Origin: JAPUDQ01 sp049291395
Lineage (GTDB): Bacteria > Patescibacteriota > Saccharimonadia > Saccharimonadales > Saccharimonadaceae
Assembly (NCBI GenBank): GCA_049291395.1
Contig: JBATPJ010000046.1
Location: 1-8,416 of the forward strand
Length of the DNA: 8,416 nucleotides
Direction: 5' to 3'
Both the position numbers and the translations under genes were made by a program. The notes beneath the pieces were generated by a model. It was not told the DNA's origin. It did no database searches and saw only the letters and a program-made list of their open reading frames with translations. Every line of letters starts with the position of its first letter. Within the stretch, counting starts at the first letter, position 1. Below are positions 1 to 6,724 of the stretch, piece after piece.

Positions 1-262
1 CCTGGATGATAAATCCAAATGCCCCACCGGGCGTCAGATAGACAAGCTGCTGATGACCGCCAAGCGGCGCCGTGAGCATAGCAGCGATACGATCAAAAAA
101 CGGATACGCCGACCCAGCAACAACCAAAAAACTCAAGGCAACGATCGATAATCGTCCCTGCAGTTCGCGGACATGGTCCATAAATGTCTGCGACGAAGAA
201 GTGGTGGCTCGCTCTGACCTAGGATTGTTTGTCCGAGTTAGTTGTTTTCGTTTTTGTTTCAT
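1..262 (-). CDS. tatC: TatC, Sec-independent twin-arginine translocase receptor subunit (5' part only, cut by window edge)
   Basis: TatC is the polytopic membrane receptor that binds twin-arginine signal peptides and recruits TatA to move folded proteins across the membrane. I translated about 87 codons before the sequence runs off the left edge. A basic, polar N-terminal tail (residues 1-25, beginning MKQKRKQLTR) is followed by TFMDHVRELQGRL (residues 26-38), which matches the family signature around E. coli HLIELRKRL. Then come a first membrane segment (about 39-56) and a periplasmic loop containing LVYLTPGGAFGF. I chose ATG at 262 because an in-frame TGA lies just upstream, and because Thr26-Phe27 align with the 'TF' that precedes this motif in many TatC proteins. 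The only other in-frame start, ATG at 181, would remove them and has no visible SD. The 262 start overlaps the tatA end by 44 bases in another frame. Odd point: Gln35 stands where E. coli has Arg17. Identification is firm; the exact start is less so. Confidence 0.85.
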   Translation of the reverse strand, partial: MKQKRKQLTRTNNPRSERATTSSSQTFMDHVRELQGRLSIVALSFLVVAGSAYPFFDRIAAMLTAPLGGHQQLVYLTPGGAFGFIIQ

Positions 263-398
263 CGTCTTTCATCGCACTTTTAAGTTCTTTTGCCGATGAG
301 CCAAGGCTCCGCGCAAGTTCTGGTAATTTTTTTGCACCAAAAACAAGCAGCAAGATGACAAGTATTAGGATAAGTTCCGGTACGCCGATAGTTGGCAT
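219..398 (-). CDS. tatA: TatA, twin-arginine translocase pore subunit (59 aa)
   Basis: TatA is the small single-span protein that oligomerises around TatC to let folded twin-arginine substrates through the membrane. The 59-residue product has the complete family layout. A short N-terminus with the conserved Gly5 and a Pro7-Glu8 pair leads into a hydrophobic helix (about residues 9-20), then the hinge FGAKKLPELARSLG (20-33), which carries the invariant Phe-Gly and the amphipathic helix. A charged, Lys/Thr-rich tail follows and ends in SDKQS. E. coli TatA is about 89 residues; here only the disordered tail is shortened. The start is supported by AGAGGGG seven bases upstream. No separate tatB lies between tatA and tatC, so this protein probably acts as the dual TatA/TatB-type subunit of minimal Tat systems, as in Bacillus. 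Its 3' end shares DNA with the beginning of tatC. Confidence 0.93.
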   Translation of the reverse strand: MPTIGVPELILILVILLLVFGAKKLPELARSLGSSAKELKSAMKDDETKTKTTNSDKQS

Positions 399-405
399 CG
401 TGTTT

Positions 406-412
406 CCCCTCT
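406..412 (-). promoter_or_regulatory. Ribosome binding site of tatA
   Basis: On the minus strand AGAGGGG is followed by AAACACG and then the tatA ATG, a spacing of seven bases. This is a good Shine-Dalgarno sequence and it fixes the start of a gene only 59 codons long. Confidence 0.75.
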
Positions 413-438
413 TTTTAATACACAGTGACTATGGCATA

Positions 439-467
439 ACTATACCGTTTGTGCCTAAATAACGCAA
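439..467 (-). promoter_or_regulatory. Candidate sigma70-type promoter for tatA-tatC
   Basis: The minus strand of the lepA-tatA gap reads TTGCGT (467-462), a 17-base spacer, then TATAGT (444-439). The -10 box matches the consensus at 5 of 6 positions and the -35 at 3 of 6. Transcription would start near 432, giving a leader of about 33 bases that contains the tatA SD. This 72-base gap is the longest non-coding stretch in the window, which fits an internal promoter. It is inferred from sequence only, and the tat genes could equally be read from upstream. Confidence 0.45.
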
Positions 468-470
468 GCA

Positions 471-2246
471 CTAGTCGCGTTTTAGCATCACGGTGAAGGC
501 GTCAGCTGGGATGTCGACTTTGCCAAACCGTTTCATACGCTTCTTGCCTTTGGCTTGTTTGGCCAGGACTTTTTTCTTGCGTGAGACATCGCCGCCGTAG
601 AGCCCGGTCGTGACATCTTTGCGGTAGGCACTGAGATCTTCACGGGCGATGAAGCGTGCCCCGATACCAGCCTGGAGTGCTACTTGGAAATTCTGCCGTG
701 GGATGACATCTTTGAGTTTCTTGGTAATATCGCGGCCGAGGGCTTGCGACTCGGAGCGGTGCGTCATGATACTCAGCGCATCAACCATCTCGCCGGCCAC
801 ATAGAAATCAACCCGTACCAGATCTTCGGCGCGGTAGCCATCAAGTTCGTAGTTGAAGCTACCGTAGCCGCTCGTGACGCTCTTCAGCTGGTCATAAAAA
901 TCCGTCAACAAATTGGCGAGCGGTGCCTCAAAACTAATCAGCGAGCGCTGGTCGATGTAGCTAAGATTTTTCTGCAGGCCGCGTTTACTGACGATCAGCT
1001 GGATGACGGCACCGACATAGTCTTGCGGCACGACGATCTCACCACGAATCCACGGCTCACGAATCTCGGCGATCTTGCTGACGTCTGGTAACTCACTGGC
1101 GCTCTTGATATCGAGCTGCGTGCCATCAGTCATGCTGACTTCATAGTCGGTACTCGGATTGGTAACGACGAGATCGAGATCATACTCTCGCTCCAGTCGC
1201 TCGCGGATGATATCCATATGCAGCAGCCCGAGGAAACCGATCCGCACGCCAAAGCCCAGCACCGGCGAATTTTCTGGCTCGAACTGCAACGCGCTATCAC
1301 TGAGGCTGAGTTTCTCGACGGCGTCTTTCAGATCCTGATAATCTTCGTTGCTGACGGGGAAAAATCCCGCATAGACAAATGGCTTGACGAGTTTGTAGCC
1401 AGGTAGCGGCGCGTGCGCACGACGGCCAGATGTCGTGATCGTATCACCAACCCTGGCATCGCGGGTCGTTTTGAGGTTGGTCACGATATAACCGATCTCA
1501 CCCGTCGCGATCGTCGGATCGGCCGTCATCACTGGACCGAGGTGACCGACTTCGAGCGCGATACCATGCGCGCCCGTGCCAAGCATCTCGATCGTATCTC
1601 CTTTGTCGATCCTGCCGTCAATCACGCGGGTATACAAGATCACCCCGCGGTAGTCATCATAATAACTATCAAATATCAGCGCCCGTGTCGTGGCCTCGGG
1701 ATCGCCCTGTGGCGCCGGTACCTGAGCGATGATTGCATCGAGCACCTCGATGACGCCCTCGCCCGTCTTGGCGCTAATTTTCAGGATGTCAGCCTCAGTG
1801 CATCCCAGTAGATTGATAATCTCAGCACTCACTCGCGGCACATCAGCAGCCGGCAAATCGATTTTGTTGAGCACGGGGATGATCGTTAAATCCTGCTCAA
1901 GCGCTAGGTAGACATTTGCCAGTGTCTGCGCCTGGATACCCTGACTAGCATCAACTACCAGTATGGCGCCTTCACAGGCCTGCAAGCTTCGTGACACTTC
2001 ATAGCTGAAATCGACATGCCCCGGTGTATCGATGAGGTTGAGGTCATAGCCTTCATACTGCATCCTGACCGGTGCGAGTTTGATGGTGATGCCTTTTTCC
2101 CGCTCCAGATCCATGCTATCCAGTAGCTGCGATTTCATGTCACGTTTTTCGACGGTATGCGTCAACTCGAGCATCCGATCGGCCAGGGTACTTTTGCCAT
2201 GATCGATGTGCGCAATGATACAAAAATTACGAATTGGCCGGCTCAT
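471..2246 (-). CDS. lepA: Elongation factor 4 (LepA), ribosome-associated translational GTPase
   Basis: LepA/EF4 is a GTPase that binds the ribosome and has been linked to back-translocation, to rescue of stalled elongation and to ribosome assembly. The 591-residue product is full length (E. coli 599). The P-loop is AHIDHGKS at 12-19, the switch I signature KGITIK at 51-56, G3 DTPGH at 73-77, and G4 NKID at 127-130. Domain II, EF-G-like domains III and V, and the LepA-specific C-terminal domain follow. The last domain ends in a basic stretch containing GKKRMKRFGKVDIP, typical of the tRNA-contacting tail. There is no domain IV of EF-G, which separates LepA from FusA. The start codon overlaps the murJ stop as ATGA, and GGAG six bases upstream supports it, so its translation is probably coupled to murJ. 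Confidence 0.98.
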   Translation of the reverse strand: MSRPIRNFCIIAHIDHGKSTLADRMLELTHTVEKRDMKSQLLDSMDLEREKGITIKLAPVRMQYEGYDLNLIDTPGHVDFSYEVSRSLQACEGAILVVDASQGIQAQTLANVYLALEQDLTIIPVLNKIDLPAADVPRVSAEIINLLGCTEADILKISAKTGEGVIEVLDAIIAQVPAPQGDPEATTRALIFDSYYDDYRGVILYTRVIDGRIDKGDTIEMLGTGAHGIALEVGHLGPVMTADPTIATGEIGYIVTNLKTTRDARVGDTITTSGRRAHAPLPGYKLVKPFVYAGFFPVSNEDYQDLKDAVEKLSLSDSALQFEPENSPVLGFGVRIGFLGLLHMDIIRERLEREYDLDLVVTNPSTDYEVSMTDGTQLDIKSASELPDVSKIAEIREPWIRGEIVVPQDYVGAVIQLIVSKRGLQKNLSYIDQRSLISFEAPLANLLTDFYDQLKSVTSGYGSFNYELDGYRAEDLVRVDFYVAGEMVDALSIMTHRSESQALGRDITKKLKDVIPRQNFQVALQAGIGARFIAREDLSAYRKDVTTGLYGGDVSRKKKVLAKQAKGKKRMKRFGKVDIPADAFTVMLKRD

Positions 2247-3913
2247 CGTTTGCTCCGTAGCTGGACGAACATGACATCTTTGATCTTATCGATCACGGCG
2301 TATGCTTCCCTCAGGCCGAGTACTCGACTAATCATAAGATACACTCCGAGGCTGACCGCGACGATCAGTGCAAACTTCGGAAACGTCGATGCAAAACTAA
2401 GGTCGTTTACCGTCAGGCTGAAGCCGCTCACTGTCAGAAACGTCACAATCCCCATCAGGAATGAGGAGAGTGCCATCCGCATAAGTGCCCGACGCAAATC
2501 TTTATCAAATAAGTTCTTGATACGTTTTGAGATGATTGTGAACAAGATGACGACCTCGATGATAGCAACGATCGACTGTGCCCATGCCAGACCAAATATC
2601 CCCCAGTTGAACTGCATCGTGAACAAGACAGCCAGGACGATATTGAGGCCAATCGTGAAGAACGAGATATAGAGCGGTGTCTTGGTATCCTGCTGCGCGT
2701 AGAACGCCCGCGAGGCGATATGATAGACCGCACGAAAAAGGATGGCGACGGTCAATATACCAAGCGTGGTCGAGACGATTGATTTTCCGCCATTGAAAAG
2801 GAAGCTCGCGAGGTAGCCTCGGGTGAAAAATGCGATGACCGCCGTCGGCATCGCCAGCCAGACGATAACACGAAGGATGGTTTGGAGTTCTTTGCGAAAC
2901 AGGTCAGGTCGTCCCTGGCTCAGTCGCTCAGTCATCTGCGGAAATGCCGCGGTACTGATCGCCACACCGATCAAGGTAACCGGTACCATATGGAGCGTCA
3001 GCGCTTGCTGATAGTAACGAATTGTTCCGCTTGCCATACGCGATGCCAGGCTTGTCTCGACGAGCGTATTGACATAGTCGATCCCCTGATCGAGTGAACG
3101 GGCCGGAAGCAGTCTCAGTACGGTTCGGAAGCCTTCGTTTTTCCACGCGATCTTGAAACGATAGTCAAATCCCATGCCGATCAGACCAAGCGCGCTGACG
3201 ACCAGCTGCATGATACTACCAAGCACGACACCGAGCGCCACGCCCATGATGCCGCCTTCAAATATCTGCACGCCGAAGAGTGAGATGCCGTTTGTAAAAA
3301 CGGTGATGCCGATGATGATACCGATATTGTAGATCAGCGGTGCAAGCGCAAAAAACGTAAACCGGCCGATCGCCTGCTGCATGCTCGCAATCACACTAGC
3401 CACCGCAAAGACAAACGGATTGATCGCAATCACCCGCATCATGCTAGCCGCGAGACCATGGCCGCTATCATCAAGTCCTGGCCAGATCGTACGCACTAGG
3501 ACATCCGCGAAAATTATTATCAGCACACTCACGACGAGCGTCAGCAGTGCCATCACATTTATCACACTATAGCTAAGACGCCAGGCAGACCATTTGTTAC
3601 CAGCACTGAGTCGCTCAGTAAATACCGGGATGAAAGTTACACTAAGTGCACCACTTGTCAGCAGGAAAAACATGAAGTCCGGGATAATAAACGCCACCGT
3701 GTACGCGTCCAACCCGACAGGATAGCCGACACTTCCCGTGATAGGATTGGGGCCATAGGTACTGTTGAGCAGACGATCACGAAACAACCCCAAGATGCTA
3801 GCCAGCAGGCTCGATCCAGCAAGTAACGCCGCGGCTGCCTTGATCGGTAGCCGCGTATTCGCACGATTCATCACGTGACGCACTCGGTGAAGTGGACGAG
3901 TGGCTTTTTCCAT
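2243..3913 (-). CDS. murJ: MurJ (MviN) lipid II flippase
   Basis: MurJ is a MOP-superfamily membrane protein that flips the peptidoglycan precursor lipid II from the inner to the outer face of the cytoplasmic membrane. The 556-residue product has about 14 hydrophobic segments. Family signatures are visible: SILGLFRDRLL near 39-49 with the charged Arg45/Arg47 of the first helix, AFIIPDF at 74-80, SGALSVTFIPVF at 87-98, VAISTAAFPQM near 317-327, and the late motif SRAFYAQQDTKTP at 401-413. E. coli MurJ is 511 residues; the extra length includes a basic N-terminal tail of about 25 residues before the first helix. ATG at 3913 is used here, 21 bases after the ftsH stop; an in-frame ATG at residue 15 is possible, and neither has a convincing SD. 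The gene ends in TGA within ATGA, overlapping lepA. A cell wall is therefore likely made by this organism. Confidence 0.95.
   Translation of the reverse strand: MEKATRPLHRVRHVMNRANTRLPIKAAAALLAGSSLLASILGLFRDRLLNSTYGPNPITGSVGYPVGLDAYTVAFIIPDFMFFLLTSGALSVTFIPVFTERLSAGNKWSAWRLSYSVINVMALLTLVVSVLIIIFADVLVRTIWPGLDDSGHGLAASMMRVIAINPFVFAVASVIASMQQAIGRFTFFALAPLIYNIGIIIGITVFTNGISLFGVQIFEGGIMGVALGVVLGSIMQLVVSALGLIGMGFDYRFKIAWKNEGFRTVLRLLPARSLDQGIDYVNTLVETSLASRMASGTIRYYQQALTLHMVPVTLIGVAISTAAFPQMTERLSQGRPDLFRKELQTILRVIVWLAMPTAVIAFFTRGYLASFLFNGGKSIVSTTLGILTVAILFRAVYHIASRAFYAQQDTKTPLYISFFTIGLNIVLAVLFTMQFNWGIFGLAWAQSIVAIIEVVILFTIISKRIKNLFDKDLRRALMRMALSSFLMGIVTFLTVSGFSLTVNDLSFASTFPKFALIVAVSLGVYLMISRVLGLREAYAVIDKIKDVMFVQLRSKR
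2253..2256 (-). promoter_or_regulatory. Ribosome binding site of lepA inside murJ
   Basis: GGAG on the minus strand sits six bases before the lepA ATG, within the last codons of murJ. With the ATGA stop/start overlap it implies re-initiation by ribosomes that finish murJ. Confidence 0.65.
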
Positions 3914-3934
3914 ATGCGGTATAGAACGTGGCGC

Positions 3935-5806
3935 TTAGTACAGCGCTGCACTACGTGGCAGCGTCGCGCCCTTGAGGAGCTCCTTGACCCTCTCTTCATC
4001 GATCGTTTCTTCGTTCAGAAGCGCAGCGGCCAGCTCGTCGAGCTGTTCACGGTTGTGCGTAATGACGAGCTCGGCGCGTTTGGCAGCTTCTTTGATCAGT
4101 CGCTCGACTTCGTCGTCAATCATTTTGGCAGTCTCGTCACTATACGGTCGTTCGTGAACCATGCGGTCAAACATCATCCCGCCGTTGTCTTCGTGGAAGA
4201 CCTGGTCGCGGAGTGTCGTACCCATGCCTTGTTCGATCACCATGTCGCGTGCGATCTCCGTTGCTTTACGAAGGTCTGAGCCAGCACCGGTTGTCACGCG
4301 GTCTTGGCCGAAAACAACCTTTTCGGAGATACGACCACCGAGAGCACGTGCCAGGACGTCTTTGAATTCAATGATACTGGTATATATCCTATCTTCGGGC
4401 GGCAAGAACCACGTCACACCACCGGTACCGCCGCGCGGGATGATGGTTACTTTGTGCACCGGATCACTGTCCGGTAGGACATGGCCGACGATGGCGTGTC
4501 CGGCTTCGTGATAGGCAGTCAGTTTCTTGTCGTCATCGTTCATGATGCGTGTTTTGCGCTCTGGACCAATCGAGATCTTCTCAAGCGCCTGAGTCACGTC
4601 GTCATTTGTGATGACTTTGCGGTTTGCCCGCGCGGCTTTGATGGCAGCTTCGTTGACGATGTTTGCGAGGTCAGCACCGGAACTACCAGCGGTCTTAGCA
4701 GCTAGCGCATCGACATCGACTGACTGGTCGACTGGCTTGTCCTTCAGGTGTACTTTGAGGATGGCTTCACGGTCTTTGCGGTCAGGTAGTTCGATATTGA
4801 CACGGCGATCAAATCGTCCGGGACGAAGCAAGGCTGGATCGAGGACATCAGCACGGTTAGTCGCAGCCAAGACGATGACATTGGTCCCCGTCTCAAAGCC
4901 ATCCATCTCGACGAGGATTTGGTTGAGTGTCTGCTCACGCTCATCATGTCCACCGCCCATACCGCTACCACGACGACGGCCGACCGCATCGATCTCGTCG
5001 ATGAAGATGATGCATGGTGCGTTCTTCTTGGCTTTTTCGAACAAGTCGCGGACACGGCTCGCACCGACACCGACAAACATTTCGACAAATTCACTTCCTG
5101 AGATAGAGAAAAACGGCACACCAGCTTCACCGGCAACGGCGCGGGCGAGCATCGTCTTACCGGTGCCTGGGGGGCCAACGAGCAGGACACCTTTCGGGAT
5201 GCGCGCTTTGACATCGGCAAATTTCTTTGGATGCTTCAAGAAGTCGACGACTTCGACAAGGTCTTCTTTGGTCTCTTCGCTACCGGCGATGTCATCGAAC
5301 ACAACCTTCTCTTTGTCGTTGCCGTAGAGTTTTGCTCGTGATTTACCAAATCCCATTGCTTGGTTGCTCTGTCCTTGTGCTTGGCGGAACATGAAAAGGA
5401 ACAACCCACCGATCAGCAACACTGGAAGAAGTACGCTGAAAAGTCCGCCGATGATACCAGCTGTTTCTGACGGTGCGATATTTTGGACTTCGACTTTTGC
5501 ATCCTTGCTCAGGCCCTGGTCGTAGAGCGCGCCCTCGCCGAGGAGTGCTTTTTCGGTGGCCTTGTCTGGATTGTTCTCGCCTTTGGCCACAACATAAGCA
5601 GTCCGATCTTGAATGATCAATTTTTGGATGTCACCTTTGTTCGCGCGAGCGATGATATCAGTGATTGATTTCTCGGCGATGTTTGATGGTTTGACAAACA
5701 CCGATACGAGAAACAGCGCGATGAGCGCAAGCGATGCCCAAAAAAACAATGTTCGTATGATATTTGATTTCTGAGGAGCTGAATTTTTGGGACGTTTTAA
5801 AGCCAT
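3935..5806 (-). CDS. ftsH: FtsH, membrane-bound ATP-dependent zinc metalloprotease
   Basis: FtsH is a hexameric AAA+ protease in the membrane that extracts and degrades misfolded membrane proteins and short-lived regulators. The 623-residue product has two membrane helices (about 18-38 and 117-140) flanking an extracytoplasmic domain of about 78 residues. The AAA+ module follows: Walker A GPPGTGKT 211-218, pore loop FVGVG 244-248, Walker B IIFIDEID 266-273, and the second region of homology with Arg328 and Arg331. The protease domain carries HEAGH at 433-437 (zinc ligands His433 and His437, catalytic Glu434) and a probable third ligand, Asp511. I chose ATG at 5806 because AAGGA lies seven bases upstream and the protein then begins MALKRPK. 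A longer frame from 5863 would add 19 polar residues read across the tilS end and is unlikely. The gene follows tilS by 34 bases and precedes murJ by 21. Confidence 0.97.
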   Translation of the reverse strand: MALKRPKNSAPQKSNIIRTLFFWASLALIALFLVSVFVKPSNIAEKSITDIIARANKGDIQKLIIQDRTAYVVAKGENNPDKATEKALLGEGALYDQGLSKDAKVEVQNIAPSETAGIIGGLFSVLLPVLLIGGLFLFMFRQAQGQSNQAMGFGKSRAKLYGNDKEKVVFDDIAGSEETKEDLVEVVDFLKHPKKFADVKARIPKGVLLVGPPGTGKTMLARAVAGEAGVPFFSISGSEFVEMFVGVGASRVRDLFEKAKKNAPCIIFIDEIDAVGRRRGSGMGGGHDEREQTLNQILVEMDGFETGTNVIVLAATNRADVLDPALLRPGRFDRRVNIELPDRKDREAILKVHLKDKPVDQSVDVDALAAKTAGSSGADLANIVNEAAIKAARANRKVITNDDVTQALEKISIGPERKTRIMNDDDKKLTAYHEAGHAIVGHVLPDSDPVHKVTIIPRGGTGGVTWFLPPEDRIYTSIIEFKDVLARALGGRISEKVVFGQDRVTTGAGSDLRKATEIARDMVIEQGMGTTLRDQVFHEDNGGMMFDRMVHERPYSDETAKMIDDEVERLIKEAAKRAELVITHNREQLDELAAALLNEETIDEERVKELLKGATLPRSAALY

Positions 5807-5813
5807 GAATATA

Positions 5814-5818
5814 TCCTT
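5814..5818 (-). promoter_or_regulatory. Ribosome binding site of ftsH (decides the start)
   Basis: AAGGA on the minus strand, followed by TATATTC and the ATG at 5806, is the clearest SD in the upstream half of the cluster. It favours the 623-residue FtsH over the longer reading that begins inside tilS. Confidence 0.8.
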
Positions 5819-5834
5819 ATTTCGTGTTCTTTCT

Positions 5835-5863
5835 ATGGTATCAGATATGAGGTGGTGAAACAA
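5835..5863 (-). promoter_or_regulatory. Candidate extended -10 promoter for ftsH, inside the end of tilS
   Basis: On the minus strand TTGTTT (5863-5858) is separated by 17 bases from TACCAT (5840-5835). TG stands one base before the -10, giving the extended form TGATACCAT. Each hexamer matches consensus only partly (3 of 6 and 4 of 6). The predicted start near 5828 would give a leader of about 22 bases holding the ftsH SD. It would let ftsH be transcribed apart from tilS, for example under stress. Weak to moderate support. Confidence 0.3.
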
Positions 5864-6701
5864 TGAGCTCTGACGCTGTCGCGCGGAATACTATGCCGTC
5901 CTCAACCGTCTGTTTACCGACCCTGGCAGTACATGCGAAGTGCCATAGACGTTTCAGACTGCGCGTCTCAAATCGCTGGCCACCTATCGCACAGATGAGT
6001 TCGCCGGCCACTGACTCACCCGCCATGATCAGCCAGTAGCGCTGTAGGCCGCATTCACTTCGCACCGACTCCATGACACGGCGCCGTTCTTCGTCGATGT
6101 GCGATGCAAGCTCGACCTGTTGTTCGTAGAGATGAAGCAGAGAGTTGCGCTCGGCCGGTAGCAGTGATCGCATGATCGTCTGGCGCAGATAATTGCGTAG
6201 ATAGCGCGGATCATCGTTGGTACTATCGTCATGCCATTCGAGTTCGTGCCGGATAGCATAGCCTGCAATCTCTGCCTTACTCATAGTCAGCAGTGGCCGC
6301 TTGATCCCGTCGTGCTCACGGAGCGAACACAGCCCGCGCCACCCCGTCCCGCGGATGAGGTTGATAAGCATCGTCTCGATAACATCATCTTGGTGATGTG
6401 CTGTGATGATAGCGTCAGCACTGTGTTTGTCTTTCAACCTCGTGAGGAATTCATACCGAGCAGTACGAGCCACGTCTTCTGAGGCATCCGGACCTAGCTG
6501 GAGTTGTATCGATTCGTAGTTGAGCCCATACGTCGTCGCCAACCCCTTGACCAATGCAGCATCATCAGCACTATCATCACGGATCCCGTGATCACAGTGT
6601 GCCACGATCAGCTCATCCGCCGACCACCGCGTGTCATGCGTCATCATATGGAGCAGGACCACCGAATCAATGCCGCCAGAAACCGCCACAATGTATTTCA
6701 T
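5841..6701 (-). CDS. tilS: tRNA(Ile)-lysidine synthase, short form
   Basis: TilS uses ATP to join lysine to C34 of the CAU-anticodon tRNA(Ile), changing both its codon reading (AUG to AUA) and its charging; it is essential in most bacteria. The 286-residue product has the N-type ATP pyrophosphatase P-loop SGGIDS at 8-13, AHCDHGIR at 34-41, the E..AR..RY element around 75-83, AHHQDD at 101-106 with NLIRGTG after it, and the tRNA-contacting DDSTN region with RNYLR near 158-173. The rest forms a small helical/beta region ending at VSPPHI. E. coli TilS has 432 residues; the separate C-terminal domain is absent, as in the short enzymes of, for example, Aquifex. The ATG at 6701 leaves only 23 bases after the kinase gene and has no SD. 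It lies next to ftsH as in many bacteria, but without the hpt gene that often intervenes. Confidence 0.95.
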   Translation of the reverse strand: MKYIVAVSGGIDSVVLLHMMTHDTRWSADELIVAHCDHGIRDDSADDAALVKGLATTYGLNYESIQLQLGPDASEDVARTARYEFLTRLKDKHSADAIITAHHQDDVIETMLINLIRGTGWRGLCSLREHDGIKRPLLTMSKAEIAGYAIRHELEWHDDSTNDDPRYLRNYLRQTIMRSLLPAERNSLLHLYEQQVELASHIDEERRRVMESVRSECGLQRYWLIMAGESVAGELICAIGGQRFETRSLKRLWHFACTARVGKQTVEDGIVFRATASELIVSPPHI

Positions 6702-6717
6702 AGTATCTAATAGTATA
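6702..6717 (-). promoter_or_regulatory. Possible -10 element immediately before tilS (leaderless start)
   Basis: The minus strand reads TATACTATTAGATACT directly before the tilS ATG. TATACT (6717-6712) matches the -10 consensus at 5 of 6 positions, and TACTAT (6715-6710) is an alternative. There is no SD between it and the start. I find no good -35 at 16-18 bases upstream, so it would need an activator or a -10-driven promoter. The element resembles the sequence before the response regulator gene. Confidence 0.3.
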
Positions 6718-6724
6718 CGCGGAG

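Noticed and set aside
72..462. Two plus-strand open frames (75 and 77 codons) at the left end
   Set aside because: They lie opposite tatC and tatA, whose minus-strand products have clear family signatures.
447..475. Possible terminator between lepA and tatA
   Set aside because: The only inverted repeat I find is GTGC/GCAC with a loop of about 13 bases and no T-run after it, too weak for an intrinsic terminator.
2157..2672. Plus-strand open frame of 171 codons across the murJ-lepA junction
   Set aside because: It is antisense to two well-supported genes and rich in Arg, Ile, Thr and Asn without domain character or an SD; I treat it as a chance frame.
4608..5327. Plus-strand open frame of 239 codons opposite ftsH
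   Set aside because: It is Ser/Arg/Thr-rich with no recognisable motif and lies wholly antisense to the highly conserved FtsH AAA+ domain; it is a shadow of that coding sequence.
5807..5863. N-terminal extension of FtsH beginning at 5863
   Set aside because: The extra 19 residues are polar, overlap the tilS end, and are bypassed by a clear SD placed seven bases before the ATG at 5806.
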